Positions 16,967 through 24,704 of a stretch of DNA of 57,366 bases are shown piece after piece. The notes under the pieces were generated by a model. The model had not been told where the DNA came from. It ran no database searches and saw only the letters and a list, made by a program, of their open reading frames with translations. The translations under genes were made by a program, and so were the position numbers. Source of the stretch: Pseudomonas californiensis. GTDB taxonomy: Bacteria > Pseudomonadota > Gammaproteobacteria > Pseudomonadales > Pseudomonadaceae. Position 1 is the stretch's first letter; the number at the start of each line of letters is the position of its first letter. The stretch covers positions 1 through 57,366 of the forward strand of contig NZ_JAGTPK010000034.1 in the NCBI RefSeq assembly GCF_021147775.1, read 5' to 3'.

Positions 16967-18292
16967 GTGCCCGTGACGTACAAACTCCCTACCACCGCAA
17001 CTGCGCCTTTTTGTCCGTCTGCGGCCAGCGACAGCGTTGCCATCCCGCCCAATGCGTCGTTATTGCGCAAGATGATGCTGTTTGTGGGGCCAGGCTTGCT
17101 GGTCTCGATCGGCTACATGGACCCAGGCAACTGGGCGACCGCCATTGAGGCGGGGTCGCGCTTGGGCTATTCGCTGCTGTTCGTGGTGGTGCTCGCCAGT
17201 TTGTCCGGGATGGTGTTGCAAAACCTCTGTTCGCGGCTGGGCATTGCGACAGGCAGGGATCTGGCGCAGCTTTCTGCTGCCCGCTACAGCCGCAACGTGG
17301 CCAAAGGGCAATGGGTGCTGGCAGAACTATCGATCGTCGCCACCGATCTGGCCGAGGTATTGGGTGCTGCGCTGGCGTTTCACCTGCTGCTGGGCGTTTC
17401 GATCACTACCGGGGTTGCGCTGACCGCGTTTGACACGTTGATTGTGCTGGCTTTGCAGGGCGCCAATTTCCGGCGTCTCGAAGCCATCGTGCTGGGCCTT
17501 ATCGCAACCATCGCCACCTGTTTCGCCATCGAATTGATACTGATCAAACCGTTCTGGCCCGATGTAGCGGCGGGCTTGCGGCCCAGTTGGGATGTGCTGA
17601 GCAGCCAGGAGCCGTTGTACCTGGCGATCGGTATTCTGGGTGCCACTGTCATGCCGCATAACCTCTACCTTCATTCTTCCGTGGTGCAGACGCGGGTCAA
17701 TGGCACCGACGTCGCCAGCAAAGCCAGCGCAATTCGCTATGCGCGGCTGGACACCATTGGCTCGTTGAGCCTGGCGCTGTTGATCAATGCCGCGATTCTG
17801 ATTCTGGCTGCTGCCGCTTTTCACAAGACCGGTCACACCGACGTGGTGGAAATTCAGGACGCCTATCACTTGCTGGACCCACTGGTCGGCGGGGCACTTG
17901 CCAGCGTGCTGTTTGGCGTCGCCCTGCTGGCGGCAGGACAGAGTTCGACGTTCACCGGGACCATTGCCGGTCAGGTGGTGCTTGAAGGCTTTTTGCAGGC
18001 GAAAATCCCGTGCTGGCAACGACGGCTTATCACGCGTGCGTTGGCATTGATCCCGGCACTCATCGGCGTGGTCTGGCTGGGCGACAGCTCGGTCGGCAAA
18101 ATGCTGGTGCTGAGTCAGGTTGTGCTGAGCCTGCAATTGCCGTTCGCGCTATGGCCCCTGATCCGCTTCACCAGTGACCGTCAACTGATGGGGCCGTTCG
18201 TCAATTCTCGCGTGGTGAGTCTTGCCGCGTGGGGGTTGTTCGGGCTCATCTCGACCGCCAATGTCACGTTGTTGTGGTTCTGGATAAGCTGA
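16967..18292 (+). CDS. mntH: Nramp family divalent metal transporter
   Basis: Proton-coupled Mn2+/Fe2+ importer of the Nramp family (441 aa). The metal-binding motif DPGNW is at residues 52-56 in the first helix, and the helix-6 motif MPHN is near residue 229; both are required for metal transport. The hydrophobic profile fits 11 spans. The start is GTG, with a second GTG two codons later, so the exact N-terminus is uncertain. It acts in the inner membrane for manganese uptake. Regulation by MntR or Fur is usual, but no site is clear here. Confidence 0.92.
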   Translation: MPVTYKLPTTATAPFCPSAASDSVAIPPNASLLRKMMLFVGPGLLVSIGYMDPGNWATAIEAGSRLGYSLLFVVVLASLSGMVLQNLCSRLGIATGRDLAQLSAARYSRNVAKGQWVLAELSIVATDLAEVLGAALAFHLLLGVSITTGVALTAFDTLIVLALQGANFRRLEAIVLGLIATIATCFAIELILIKPFWPDVAAGLRPSWDVLSSQEPLYLAIGILGATVMPHNLYLHSSVVQTRVNGTDVASKASAIRYARLDTIGSLSLALLINAAILILAAAAFHKTGHTDVVEIQDAYHLLDPLVGGALASVLFGVALLAAGQSSTFTGTIAGQVVLEGFLQAKIPCWQRRLITRALALIPALIGVVWLGDSSVGKMLVLSQVVLSLQLPFALWPLIRFTSDRQLMGPFVNSRVVSLAAWGLFGLISTANVTLLWFWIS

Positions 18293-18355
18293 ACTCCTGG
18301 CTCGCACGACGACTCTTAAACCTGACGCTTCTGTCAGCCGTGAGGGAACTCGGAC

Positions 18356-19819
18356 ATGACTACGATTCAGACCCATAACAACAATAAGGGGCAGGTATTC
18401 GAGACGGATTTACCTGCGCGTCTGGACCGCTTGCCCTGGGGGCGTTTTCACACTTTGCTGGTGGTCGCACTCGGTATCACATGGCTGCTCGACGGCCTTG
18501 AAGTCACCCTGGCAGGCTCGGTGGCCGGTGCACTGAAGGCCAGCCCATCGTTGAACCTGACCAACAGCGATATCGGTCTTGCGGGCGCAGCCTATATTGC
18601 CGGTGCTGTCCTCGGCGCGCTGTTTTTCGGCTGGCTGACTGACCGCCTGGGCCGCCGCAAACTGTTTTTCATCACCCTGGCGCTGTACATCTGCGCCACT
18701 GCAGCCACGGCATTTTCGTTCAGCGTCTGGAGCTTCATGCTGTTCCGGTTTCTCACCGGCATGGGCATCGGCGGCGAATATACGGCCATCAACTCGACTA
18801 TCCAGGAGTTCACGCCAGCCCGGTACAGGGGTTGGGTGGACCTGACCATCAACGGTACGTTCTGGCTGGGCGCAGCATTGGGTGCTGCAGGCTCGATTGT
18901 CCTGCTCGACCCGCAGTGGCTCGGCGCGGAGCTGGGTTGGCGTTTGTGTTTCGGCATCGGCGCTGCGCTTGGGCTGTTGATTCTGCTGATGCGCCTCTGG
19001 CTGCCTGAAAGCCCGCGCTGGCTTTTGATCCACGGGCAGTCTGCAGAGGCCGAGAAAATTGTCGGCGACATTGAATCGACCCTCCAGCGCCAAGGGCACG
19101 TTCTGGCCGCGGTGGAAGGCAAACCGTTACGGTTGCATGCACGGGACCACACGCCACTGGGTGAAATCGTGCGTACCCTGTTCGTTACTTTTCGCCAGCG
19201 CTCGCTGGTCGGTTTGACGCTGCTCACTGCGCAGGCATTTTTCTACAACGCGATCTTTTTTACCTACGCCCTGGTGCTTACCGACTTCTATGATGTGCCT
19301 GCCGAGCGGGTCGGTTGGTATGTCCTGCCGCTGGCGCTGGGCAACTTCTGCGGTCCTTTATTGCTGGGGCGCTTGTTCGATGTAGTAGGACGCAGAGTGA
19401 TGATCAGCCTCACCTATGGTGTATCGGGGGTGCTGCTGGCGATCAGCGGCTATCTGTTTCAGCAAGGGTTGCTGGACGTTACGCAGCAGGCGATCGCCTG
19501 GATGGTGATTTTCTTCTTCGCGTCGGCAGCGGCCAGTTCCGCTTATCTGACCGTGGCGGAAACCTTCCCGCTGGAGATTCGTGCGCTGGCCATCGCAGTG
19601 TTCTATGCGTTTGGCACCGGCTTGGGAGGCATTATTGGCCCGACGTTGTTTGGTGAGCTGATTGAAACGCAGAATCGCAGCAATGTGCTGATCGGCTACC
19701 TGATCGGCGCGGCGTTGATGTTGCTGGCGTCTGCAGTTCAGGCCATCTGGGGCGCGGCAGCTGAACGCAAATCGTTGGAGGAGGTGGCGCGGCCGTTGTC
19801 TCAGGCCGCGGACGACTGA
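18356..19819 (+). CDS. MFS transporter, sugar porter-like
   Basis: A second major facilitator (487 aa, 12 spans) starting after GAGGGAA. The signature TDRLGRRK lies between helices 2 and 3, RFLTGMGIGGEYTAINS in helices 4-5, and LPESPRWLLIHGQ in the central loop, as in metabolite:H+ symporters. Late segments FPLEIRALAIAVFYAFGTGLGG fit the same group. It follows mntH by 63 bp on the same strand, but shared function is doubtful. The substrate is unknown. Confidence 0.87.
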   Translation: MTTIQTHNNNKGQVFETDLPARLDRLPWGRFHTLLVVALGITWLLDGLEVTLAGSVAGALKASPSLNLTNSDIGLAGAAYIAGAVLGALFFGWLTDRLGRRKLFFITLALYICATAATAFSFSVWSFMLFRFLTGMGIGGEYTAINSTIQEFTPARYRGWVDLTINGTFWLGAALGAAGSIVLLDPQWLGAELGWRLCFGIGAALGLLILLMRLWLPESPRWLLIHGQSAEAEKIVGDIESTLQRQGHVLAAVEGKPLRLHARDHTPLGEIVRTLFVTFRQRSLVGLTLLTAQAFFYNAIFFTYALVLTDFYDVPAERVGWYVLPLALGNFCGPLLLGRLFDVVGRRVMISLTYGVSGVLLAISGYLFQQGLLDVTQQAIAWMVIFFFASAAASSAYLTVAETFPLEIRALAIAVFYAFGTGLGGIIGPTLFGELIETQNRSNVLIGYLIGAALMLLASAVQAIWGAAAERKSLEEVARPLSQAADD

Positions 19820-20016
19820 GGATTGAATACTCCGCGCAGGTCCTGAACCGAGGCCCTCAGTCCTTGAATCTGCTCGCTGACGTCCTGCGCATCATTTGCG
19901 CGGGAGTGGCGTTCGAGATAGGCGAGGTGGCCGACCATGTCACGTGTTACCCTTTCAAGGTCATCGGCGGTGCGTTGCACGTATGCCTGAATGTCTTTCA
20001 ATTGTTCGATCTGCAC
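19801..20016 (-). CDS. Small helical protein of unknown function
   Basis: A 71-aa protein from a GTG at 20016 with GGGA seven bases upstream; an ATG at 20040 would give 79 aa without a ribosome site. The sequence is strongly heptad-like and charged (IEQLKDIQAYVQRTADDLERV), predicting a soluble helical or coiled-coil protein. Its stop overlaps the end of the convergent MFS gene by 19 bp. Not recognised. Confidence 0.6.
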   Translation of the reverse strand: MQIEQLKDIQAYVQRTADDLERVTRDMVGHLAYLERHSRANDAQDVSEQIQGLRASVQDLRGVFNPQSSAA

Positions 20017-20150
20017 GGAAGATTCCCAAATAGGTCGCATCCGAGCGCACTGAATGAAAGATGTTCATGAATCAGTCATGAGTCTATCGACACTGATGGC
20101 ATTTTGCTTAAGAGCATTTGGAAAATAAATACCCTTTGTCGCCTAGGATC

Positions 20151-20363
20151 CTAGTCATGGTCGTTGTCGTCGTTGTCGTCGGGGTTGGTGTAGGAGTCCA
20201 ACAACTCCGCAAGGGCCAGGGTTCGCTCAAGGCCACGCAGGCGCGTCATGATGTCGGCCACTGCCTGGGTTGCAGCAATGCGCGCTGCTTCGCGTTCGGC
20301 GTCAGTGTTATTGGGCGTCGCGTCCTGCGCGGCTTCAATAATCGACTGCTCAAAGGTGTTCAT
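20151..20363 (-). CDS. Small protein with an acidic Asp/Asn tail
   Basis: A 70-aa protein beginning MNTFEQSIIEAAQD, helical through the middle, ending in the highly acidic tail NPDDNDDNDHD. The tail is encoded by a GTC/GTT-type triplet run that may vary in length. The stop codon lies within the perfect palindrome CTAGGATCCTAG. It is one of three small minus-strand genes here. No family recognised. Confidence 0.6.
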   Translation of the reverse strand: MNTFEQSIIEAAQDATPNNTDAEREAARIAATQAVADIMTRLRGLERTLALAELLDSYTNPDDNDDNDHD

Positions 20364-20425
20364 GAGGCTCGCTCTTGGGGTCTGGTACGTTTGTCACCGA
20401 GCATAACGTATTGTTCCGGGAGCCA

Positions 20426-20920
20426 TCAGTCGCCTTCGTAGGGAAAGTTCTGCAAGGTCTCGACCAGCAGGTTGTCCTGAGGGCCCTGCAGGTTGTCCAG
20501 CACCCAGCAACTGTTGGCGTTTTTTGCCAGCAGCAAGCGTGAGGTCTGGGTCATGGGCGCCTGCTGGGGCGCATCCTTGTAACCCAGCACATAGGTCATC
20601 TCGACCACGGCCTGCTTGTCTGACGTCGACACCAGCTTCCATTCGATGGGCTTTTGCACATCGCCGTCCTGGGCGTCAGTCCACGGGTTGGCGTCGATGG
20701 CACACTGATCGCCTCCAGGCCCCTGGCAGGTCCAGTCTCGCTTGAGCAGCGTCAACAGTGGTTTGGACAGATACTCCGCGCTGCCCTTGCCATTGACGTA
20801 GAAGTCCTGATGCTTTTCGTAGATCCATCGCGCGGAGTCTACCGGTGTGGCAGCGGGACAGGCGGCGTGCGCGGTGGATGACAGCAGGCAGGCAACAGCG
20901 AAGGCGAGGGGTTTGGACAT
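20426..20920 (-). CDS. Secreted protein of unknown function
   Basis: About 164 aa from the ATG at 20920. A signal peptide is clear (MSKPLAFAVACLL, cleavage at AHA/A), so it is periplasmic. Cysteines at the mature N-terminus (AACPAA), in WTCQGPGGDQCAID and in NSCWVL could form disulfides. The pattern DFYVNGKGSAEYLSKPLLTLL recalls small DUF3828-like periplasmic proteins, but this is not secure. An upstream in-frame ATG would add 18 residues that spoil the signal peptide. Confidence 0.7.
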   Translation of the reverse strand: MSKPLAFAVACLLSSTAHAACPAATPVDSARWIYEKHQDFYVNGKGSAEYLSKPLLTLLKRDWTCQGPGGDQCAIDANPWTDAQDGDVQKPIEWKLVSTSDKQAVVEMTYVLGYKDAPQQAPMTQTSRLLLAKNANSCWVLDNLQGPQDNLLVETLQNFPYEGD

Positions 20921-21128
20921 GGAGCAGGACTCGTAGGAAGTGGCTGTAAAGATTACAAGACAGTGACAGCGCATTTGTAAAGCAAGCGGTCAAAAAAGCA
21001 ATCGGTTTTGCAGGCTTGTTTGCCATGTACCGGCTGTCGGGTGACTGACAAGGGTTATTTCCTTCAATACCCAGGGGGCACCGCTGATTACCTTGACCGG
21101 GTCATTCCGACTCATCAGGGAGCTTTTC

Positions 21129-21713
21129 ATGAGCGTGTTCATTTCAATGGCGGCCTTTGCGCTGGCATCTTCCATTACCCCAGGGCCCGTCAATATCGTT
21201 GCATTGAGCGCTGGTGCGCATTACGGCTTCTGGCCGGGCATGCGGCATGTTCTGGGTGCCACGCTGGGTTTCACGCTGCTGTTGGTGCTGATTGGCTTCG
21301 GTTTGTACGAAACCCTGCAGCAGTGGCCGTTTTTGACACGCGTCATTCAGTGGGCGGGCGTGGCGTTTCTGCTGTACATGGCATGGCGTCTGGCGAGTGA
21401 TGACGGGCAACTGGGCATTGCGCGGGAGGGACGAGGACCGTCGATGCTACGTGGCGCGGTGATGCAGTGGCTCAACCCCAAGGCCTGGCTGGCGTCGTTG
21501 GCCGGTATGGGGGTGTTCGTCGCCAATGGTGAAGCCACACTGATCTGGCAATTCGCAGCCATCTATTGTGTGGTGTGTTATGCGTCGCTGGGGTGTTGGG
21601 CGTATGCGGGGAGCTTTCTCGGCACCTACCTGCGCAACGCGTCAGGCGTGCGGCTCTTCAATCGGATCATGGCCTTGCTGCTGGTCGGCTGCGCACTGTA
21701 TCTGCTGGCGTGA
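21129..21713 (+). CDS. LysE family transporter
   Basis: Amino acid exporter of the LysE/RhtB family (194 aa, six predicted spans). The family signature SITPGPVNIVALSAGAHYG is at the N-terminus, and QWLNPKAWLASLAGMGVF marks the middle. AGGGAG lies seven bases before the ATG. An AraC-type regulator is encoded convergently with its stop 22 bp away, an arrangement often seen with LysE exporters, so it may control this gene. The exported compound is unknown. Confidence 0.9.
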   Translation: MSVFISMAAFALASSITPGPVNIVALSAGAHYGFWPGMRHVLGATLGFTLLLVLIGFGLYETLQQWPFLTRVIQWAGVAFLLYMAWRLASDDGQLGIAREGRGPSMLRGAVMQWLNPKAWLASLAGMGVFVANGEATLIWQFAAIYCVVCYASLGCWAYAGSFLGTYLRNASGVRLFNRIMALLLVGCALYLLA

Positions 21714-21735
21714 AGAGAGCCAGCAGGCCACCGCT

Positions 21736-22560
21736 TTACGACCGGTACTGTCCGGGGGTTGCGGCCACATGCTTTTTGAATTCGCGTTGAAAGTGGGCCT
21801 GGTCGGCGAAGCCGTTTTCCAGAGCCACGTCAGCAATCAGCCGACCATTTCTCAATTGGGTACGGGCGTGTTGAATACGCCGATTGAGCAGGTAGGCGTG
21901 AGGTGTCATGTGGTAGCGCTGTTCGAACGAGCGGATCAGATAAGACGCCGACAGGTTGGCCGCCTTGCAGACATCCGCAAGTTTGATGGCTTGAGTGAAG
22001 TGGTCATTGATGTACTCGGCCGCACGAGCCACACGTGGTGAAGGTTGTGACGACGTTGCTGGCAGGGTGCCAAGCGTGCGCTGCATCAGGTTGAAAAATG
22101 ACACAGCGGTGCAGTGCTTTTCCAGCGTGTCGACATCTGCATCAGTCAGGGTCTGGTAAAGCTCCAGCAGTGCGTTGAACAACGCCGGGTCTTTACTGTG
22201 GGTCGGGAGCAGAGGCACAAAGCCAGGCGAGCCTGCACGCTGCTGAATCTCGCCGAGCCATTGACTGTCTACGTACAGCATGATGTATGACCAGGGCTGG
22301 TCTTCAATCGGATTGCAGGCATGCACGTCCCCTGGGTTCATCAGTACCACGGTGCCCGCAGCAATGCGCTGTGATGTTTTTTCGTGCAGGTACGTGCTTT
22401 GCCCTGCGGTCACTGCGCCGATCGAAAACACCTCATGGGAGTGCCGGGCATAGCACAGCTTGCGGCCATCCAGCACCGAGCGGGCTTCGATGAAAGGCAA
22501 GCGATCGTCTCGCCAGAAGAAAGGTGTAGCGCCTGATGCGCTGGGAGGCGTGATGTTCAT
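21736..22560 (-). CDS. AraC family transcriptional regulator
   Basis: About 274 aa: an N-terminal cupin sensor (RHSHEVFSIGAV, then VVLMNPGDVHACNPIEDQPWSY) and a C-terminal pair of AraC HTH motifs (IKLADVCKAANLSASYLIRSF and IADVALENGFADQAHFQREFKKHV). The ATG at 22560 has GGGA upstream. The His- and Asp-rich cupin is typical of amino-acid-responsive regulators paired with LysE exporters; control of the adjacent exporter is inferred from position. Confidence 0.9.
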   Translation of the reverse strand: MNITPPSASGATPFFWRDDRLPFIEARSVLDGRKLCYARHSHEVFSIGAVTAGQSTYLHEKTSQRIAAGTVVLMNPGDVHACNPIEDQPWSYIMLYVDSQWLGEIQQRAGSPGFVPLLPTHSKDPALFNALLELYQTLTDADVDTLEKHCTAVSFFNLMQRTLGTLPATSSQPSPRVARAAEYINDHFTQAIKLADVCKAANLSASYLIRSFEQRYHMTPHAYLLNRRIQHARTQLRNGRLIADVALENGFADQAHFQREFKKHVAATPGQYRS

Positions 22561-22670
22561 GCTGATATCCCGTCGGCAGAGCGCCGAGGGTAGCGTATCA
22601 AGGGCAGTATTTGCCATGCCGGGCGACGGGGTGTGCAGCGCTGGCGCGTCCATACGGCCCGTCTTCCGCT

Positions 22671-22691
22671 GGCCTGCCAGGGAGGCAGGCC
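22671..22691 (-). terminator. Hairpin after the RcnB-like gene
   Basis: A perfect 8-bp stem (GGCCTGCC/GGCAGGCC) with a five-base loop lies about 20 bp past the stop of the RcnB-like gene. It has no good T-run, so it may stabilise the message end rather than terminate alone. Confidence 0.45.
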
Positions 22692-22712
22692 GGGAATGAC
22701 ACCACGCAGGTT

Positions 22713-23021
22713 TTACTTTTTGACAGGCACGATTTGGCCAATCTGACCGTTTACCGTCTGAAACTGCACGTACTTATCGTTGATCTGCACCCATACGCTC
22801 TCCTTTCCAGGCTCTTCCAGACCTTTGCTTTTCCAGTCCAGAACGGTCGAGCGGTCACGGCGATATTTCTCGGGTACGCGGGAACCCACTTCGAGTTCGT
22901 GCGAGTTGTCTTTTGATTCGGCGACCTTGGGCTCGGGCGCGTCTGCGGCGTGAATCGGCAGGCTGACGGCCGAGAAACAGCCGAGCAAGGTCATGCAGGC
23001 GATCAAGGATTTGCTGTTCAT
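22713..23021 (-). CDS. RcnB-like periplasmic protein
   Basis: A 102-aa protein with a signal peptide (cleavage at IHA/A) and a C-terminal RcnB-type domain: VPEKYRRDRSTVLDWKSKGL, then VWVQINDKYVQFQTVNGQI. In E. coli RcnB modulates nickel/cobalt homeostasis, but most members are of unknown role. The spacer after the signal is acidic and unstructured. No rcnA or nickel gene lies beside it. Confidence 0.75.
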   Translation of the reverse strand: MNSKSLIACMTLLGCFSAVSLPIHAADAPEPKVAESKDNSHELEVGSRVPEKYRRDRSTVLDWKSKGLEEPGKESVWVQINDKYVQFQTVNGQIGQIVPVKK

Positions 23022-23120
23022 GTAAAGACTCCCAGTCTGTGTCGTGATGCGATGGCTTAATGCCTTTCGTATTGACTGGGACCTTCACCCTGAAAAATCA
23101 TTCGATCTGTTTTATCAGGC

Positions 23121-23978
23121 TCATCCGCGCAATGCGGCTGCGATGCTGATGGACAAAGGCGTGGTGGGGCGCCCGATCAGTGTGCTCAATTGGCGGCTAT
23201 CGTCAAAAAGTGCGCCTTTGGCTGCGGCGGCGTCGGAGTCGGCCAGCAACTGGGCGACAAAGTCCGGCAAGCCTGCTTCAAGCAGCGCGGCTGCAAATTC
23301 CGCTTGCGGCAGGTCAACGTAGGGCAGGGGCTTGCCGCTTTGTTTTGACAATTCAGCGGCAAAATCAGACAGCGTATATGCGTCATCACCCGCGAGCTCA
23401 TGAATGCGCCCGCTCTGATCCTGGGGTGAGGTCAGTACCACAGCGGCAGCTATCGCAAAGTCGAGGCGCGATGCCGAGCTGATTTTGCCGTCTGCTGCAC
23501 TGCCCAGCAGTGCTTCATGGGCCAGCGCACCAGGTATCCCAGCGGTGTAATTCTCGGAGTACCAGCCATTCCGCAGCAGCGTGAACGGCACGCCGCTCGC
23601 GCGCAGATATGCTTCGGTGTCGCGATGTTCTTTTGCCAGGCCCAGGGCCGAAGTGTCAGCGTGCAAAACGCTGGTGTAGGCGAGCAGTTTCACTCCGGCC
23701 TGCTTCGCAGCATCAATGACGGCCTGATGCTGTGGCACGCGTTGGCCGATTTCGCTGGACGAGATCAGCAGCACTTTTTCGGCACCCGCAAACGCGCTGC
23801 TCAGCGTGGAGGGTTGCGAATAATCGGCCTGACGAACGTGAACGCCCAGAGCGGCGAGGTCGGTGGCTTTTTCCGGACTGCGTACCGCAGCAACAATCCG
23901 GGAGGCGGGCACACGGCCAAGCAGTTGCTCAATGACGAGGCGGCCCAGTTGGCCGGTGGCACCAGTAACGACGATCAT
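23121..23978 (-). CDS. qorB: NAD(P)H:quinone oxidoreductase, QorB type
   Basis: NmrA-like SDR of 285 aa resembling E. coli QorB (YtfG). The N-terminus MIVVTGATGQLGRLVIEQLL holds the NADP-binding GxxGxxG motif; AYTSVLHAD and LLRNGWYSENY match the QorB core. AAGGA lies eight bases before the ATG at 23978. It is divergent from an HxlR regulator with a palindrome between them, the same layout as qorB/qorR (ytfG/ytfH) in E. coli. The role is reduction of quinones to limit redox stress. Confidence 0.88.
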   Translation of the reverse strand: MIVVTGATGQLGRLVIEQLLGRVPASRIVAAVRSPEKATDLAALGVHVRQADYSQPSTLSSAFAGAEKVLLISSSEIGQRVPQHQAVIDAAKQAGVKLLAYTSVLHADTSALGLAKEHRDTEAYLRASGVPFTLLRNGWYSENYTAGIPGALAHEALLGSAADGKISSASRLDFAIAAAVVLTSPQDQSGRIHELAGDDAYTLSDFAAELSKQSGKPLPYVDLPQAEFAAALLEAGLPDFVAQLLADSDAAAAKGALFDDSRQLSTLIGRPTTPLSISIAAALRG

Positions 23979-24026
23979 GACGTGCATCCTTGAATGGCAT
24001 TGAAAGAAGCACCGAGGATAGTCATA

Positions 24027-24047
24027 GTACTAACCTTTGGTAAGTAC
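24027..24047. promoter_or_regulatory. Palindromic operator between qorB and the HxlR regulator
   Basis: The 21-bp element has arms GTACTAACC and GGTAAGTAC around TTT, matching at eight of nine positions as an inverted repeat. It lies in the 88-bp divergent intergenic region and is the natural binding site for the HxlR protein, which could then control both genes. Confidence 0.7.
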
Positions 24048-24066
24048 GCACAAAAAGGTAAGTGTC

Positions 24067-24555
24067 ATGAGCGAATCTGCAACTCCCGTCTTGCCGAACG
24101 CGGGCGAGTCTCTGCTTGAAGCGGTGCGTCAGGGCCAGGTGCTCGCTTCCGATTGCCCATCGCGCATGGTGCTCAATCACGTCTGCAGCCGCTGGGGCGT
24201 GCTGGTGCTGGTCGTATTGCGCGGTGGCATGCACCGCTTCAGTGAGATTCGACGCAAGATTGGCGGCGTGAGCGAAAAGATGCTCGCCCAGACCCTGCAA
24301 CATCTGGAGCATGACGGTTTCGTCAATCGCAAGTCGCTGCCGGTGGTGCCGCCACATGTTGAATACCGGCTGACGACGATGGGCGAAGAAGTCGCCCGGC
24401 AGGTCGAAACGCTGGCGACGTGGATTGAAACCAATCTGCCGAGCATCATGCAGGCGCGTGAAGCATCCAGCGCTACCCAGGCCGCCGCTGTACTTACCGT
24501 CACCAACAAGACTCTCGCGACGCCCGCAAGCGAAGCACACGCCGAGCCAGCGTGA
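24067..24555 (+). CDS. HxlR family regulator, QorR-like
   Basis: Winged-helix regulator of the HxlR family (162 aa). The DNA-binding core is CSRWGVLVLVVLRGGMHRFSEIRRKIGGVSEKMLAQTLQHLEHDG. Cys30 in SDCPSR is at the position of the conserved redox or quinone-sensing cysteine of YodB/QorR relatives; Cys40 is nearby. The start at 24067 has AAAAGG upstream. Its divergent partner qorB and the palindrome between them suggest autoregulation and derepression by quinones or aldehydes. The C-terminal 30 residues are Ala/Thr-rich and not part of the family fold. Confidence 0.88.
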   Translation: MSESATPVLPNAGESLLEAVRQGQVLASDCPSRMVLNHVCSRWGVLVLVVLRGGMHRFSEIRRKIGGVSEKMLAQTLQHLEHDGFVNRKSLPVVPPHVEYRLTTMGEEVARQVETLATWIETNLPSIMQAREASSATQAAAVLTVTNKTLATPASEAHAEPA

Positions 24556-24704
24556 CGCTTTCTGACAGAATCTTCATCCTGCGATTGGCGGGGTGATCGC
24601 CTGTTGCTCGACGCTTCTTGGTATGGTGCGCGCCGAATTGATCGTTTACGTGTCCAGTTACCTGCTCTGTTGCAAGGTTTGCCATCCACCGAGAAGCTGT
24701 AGAA

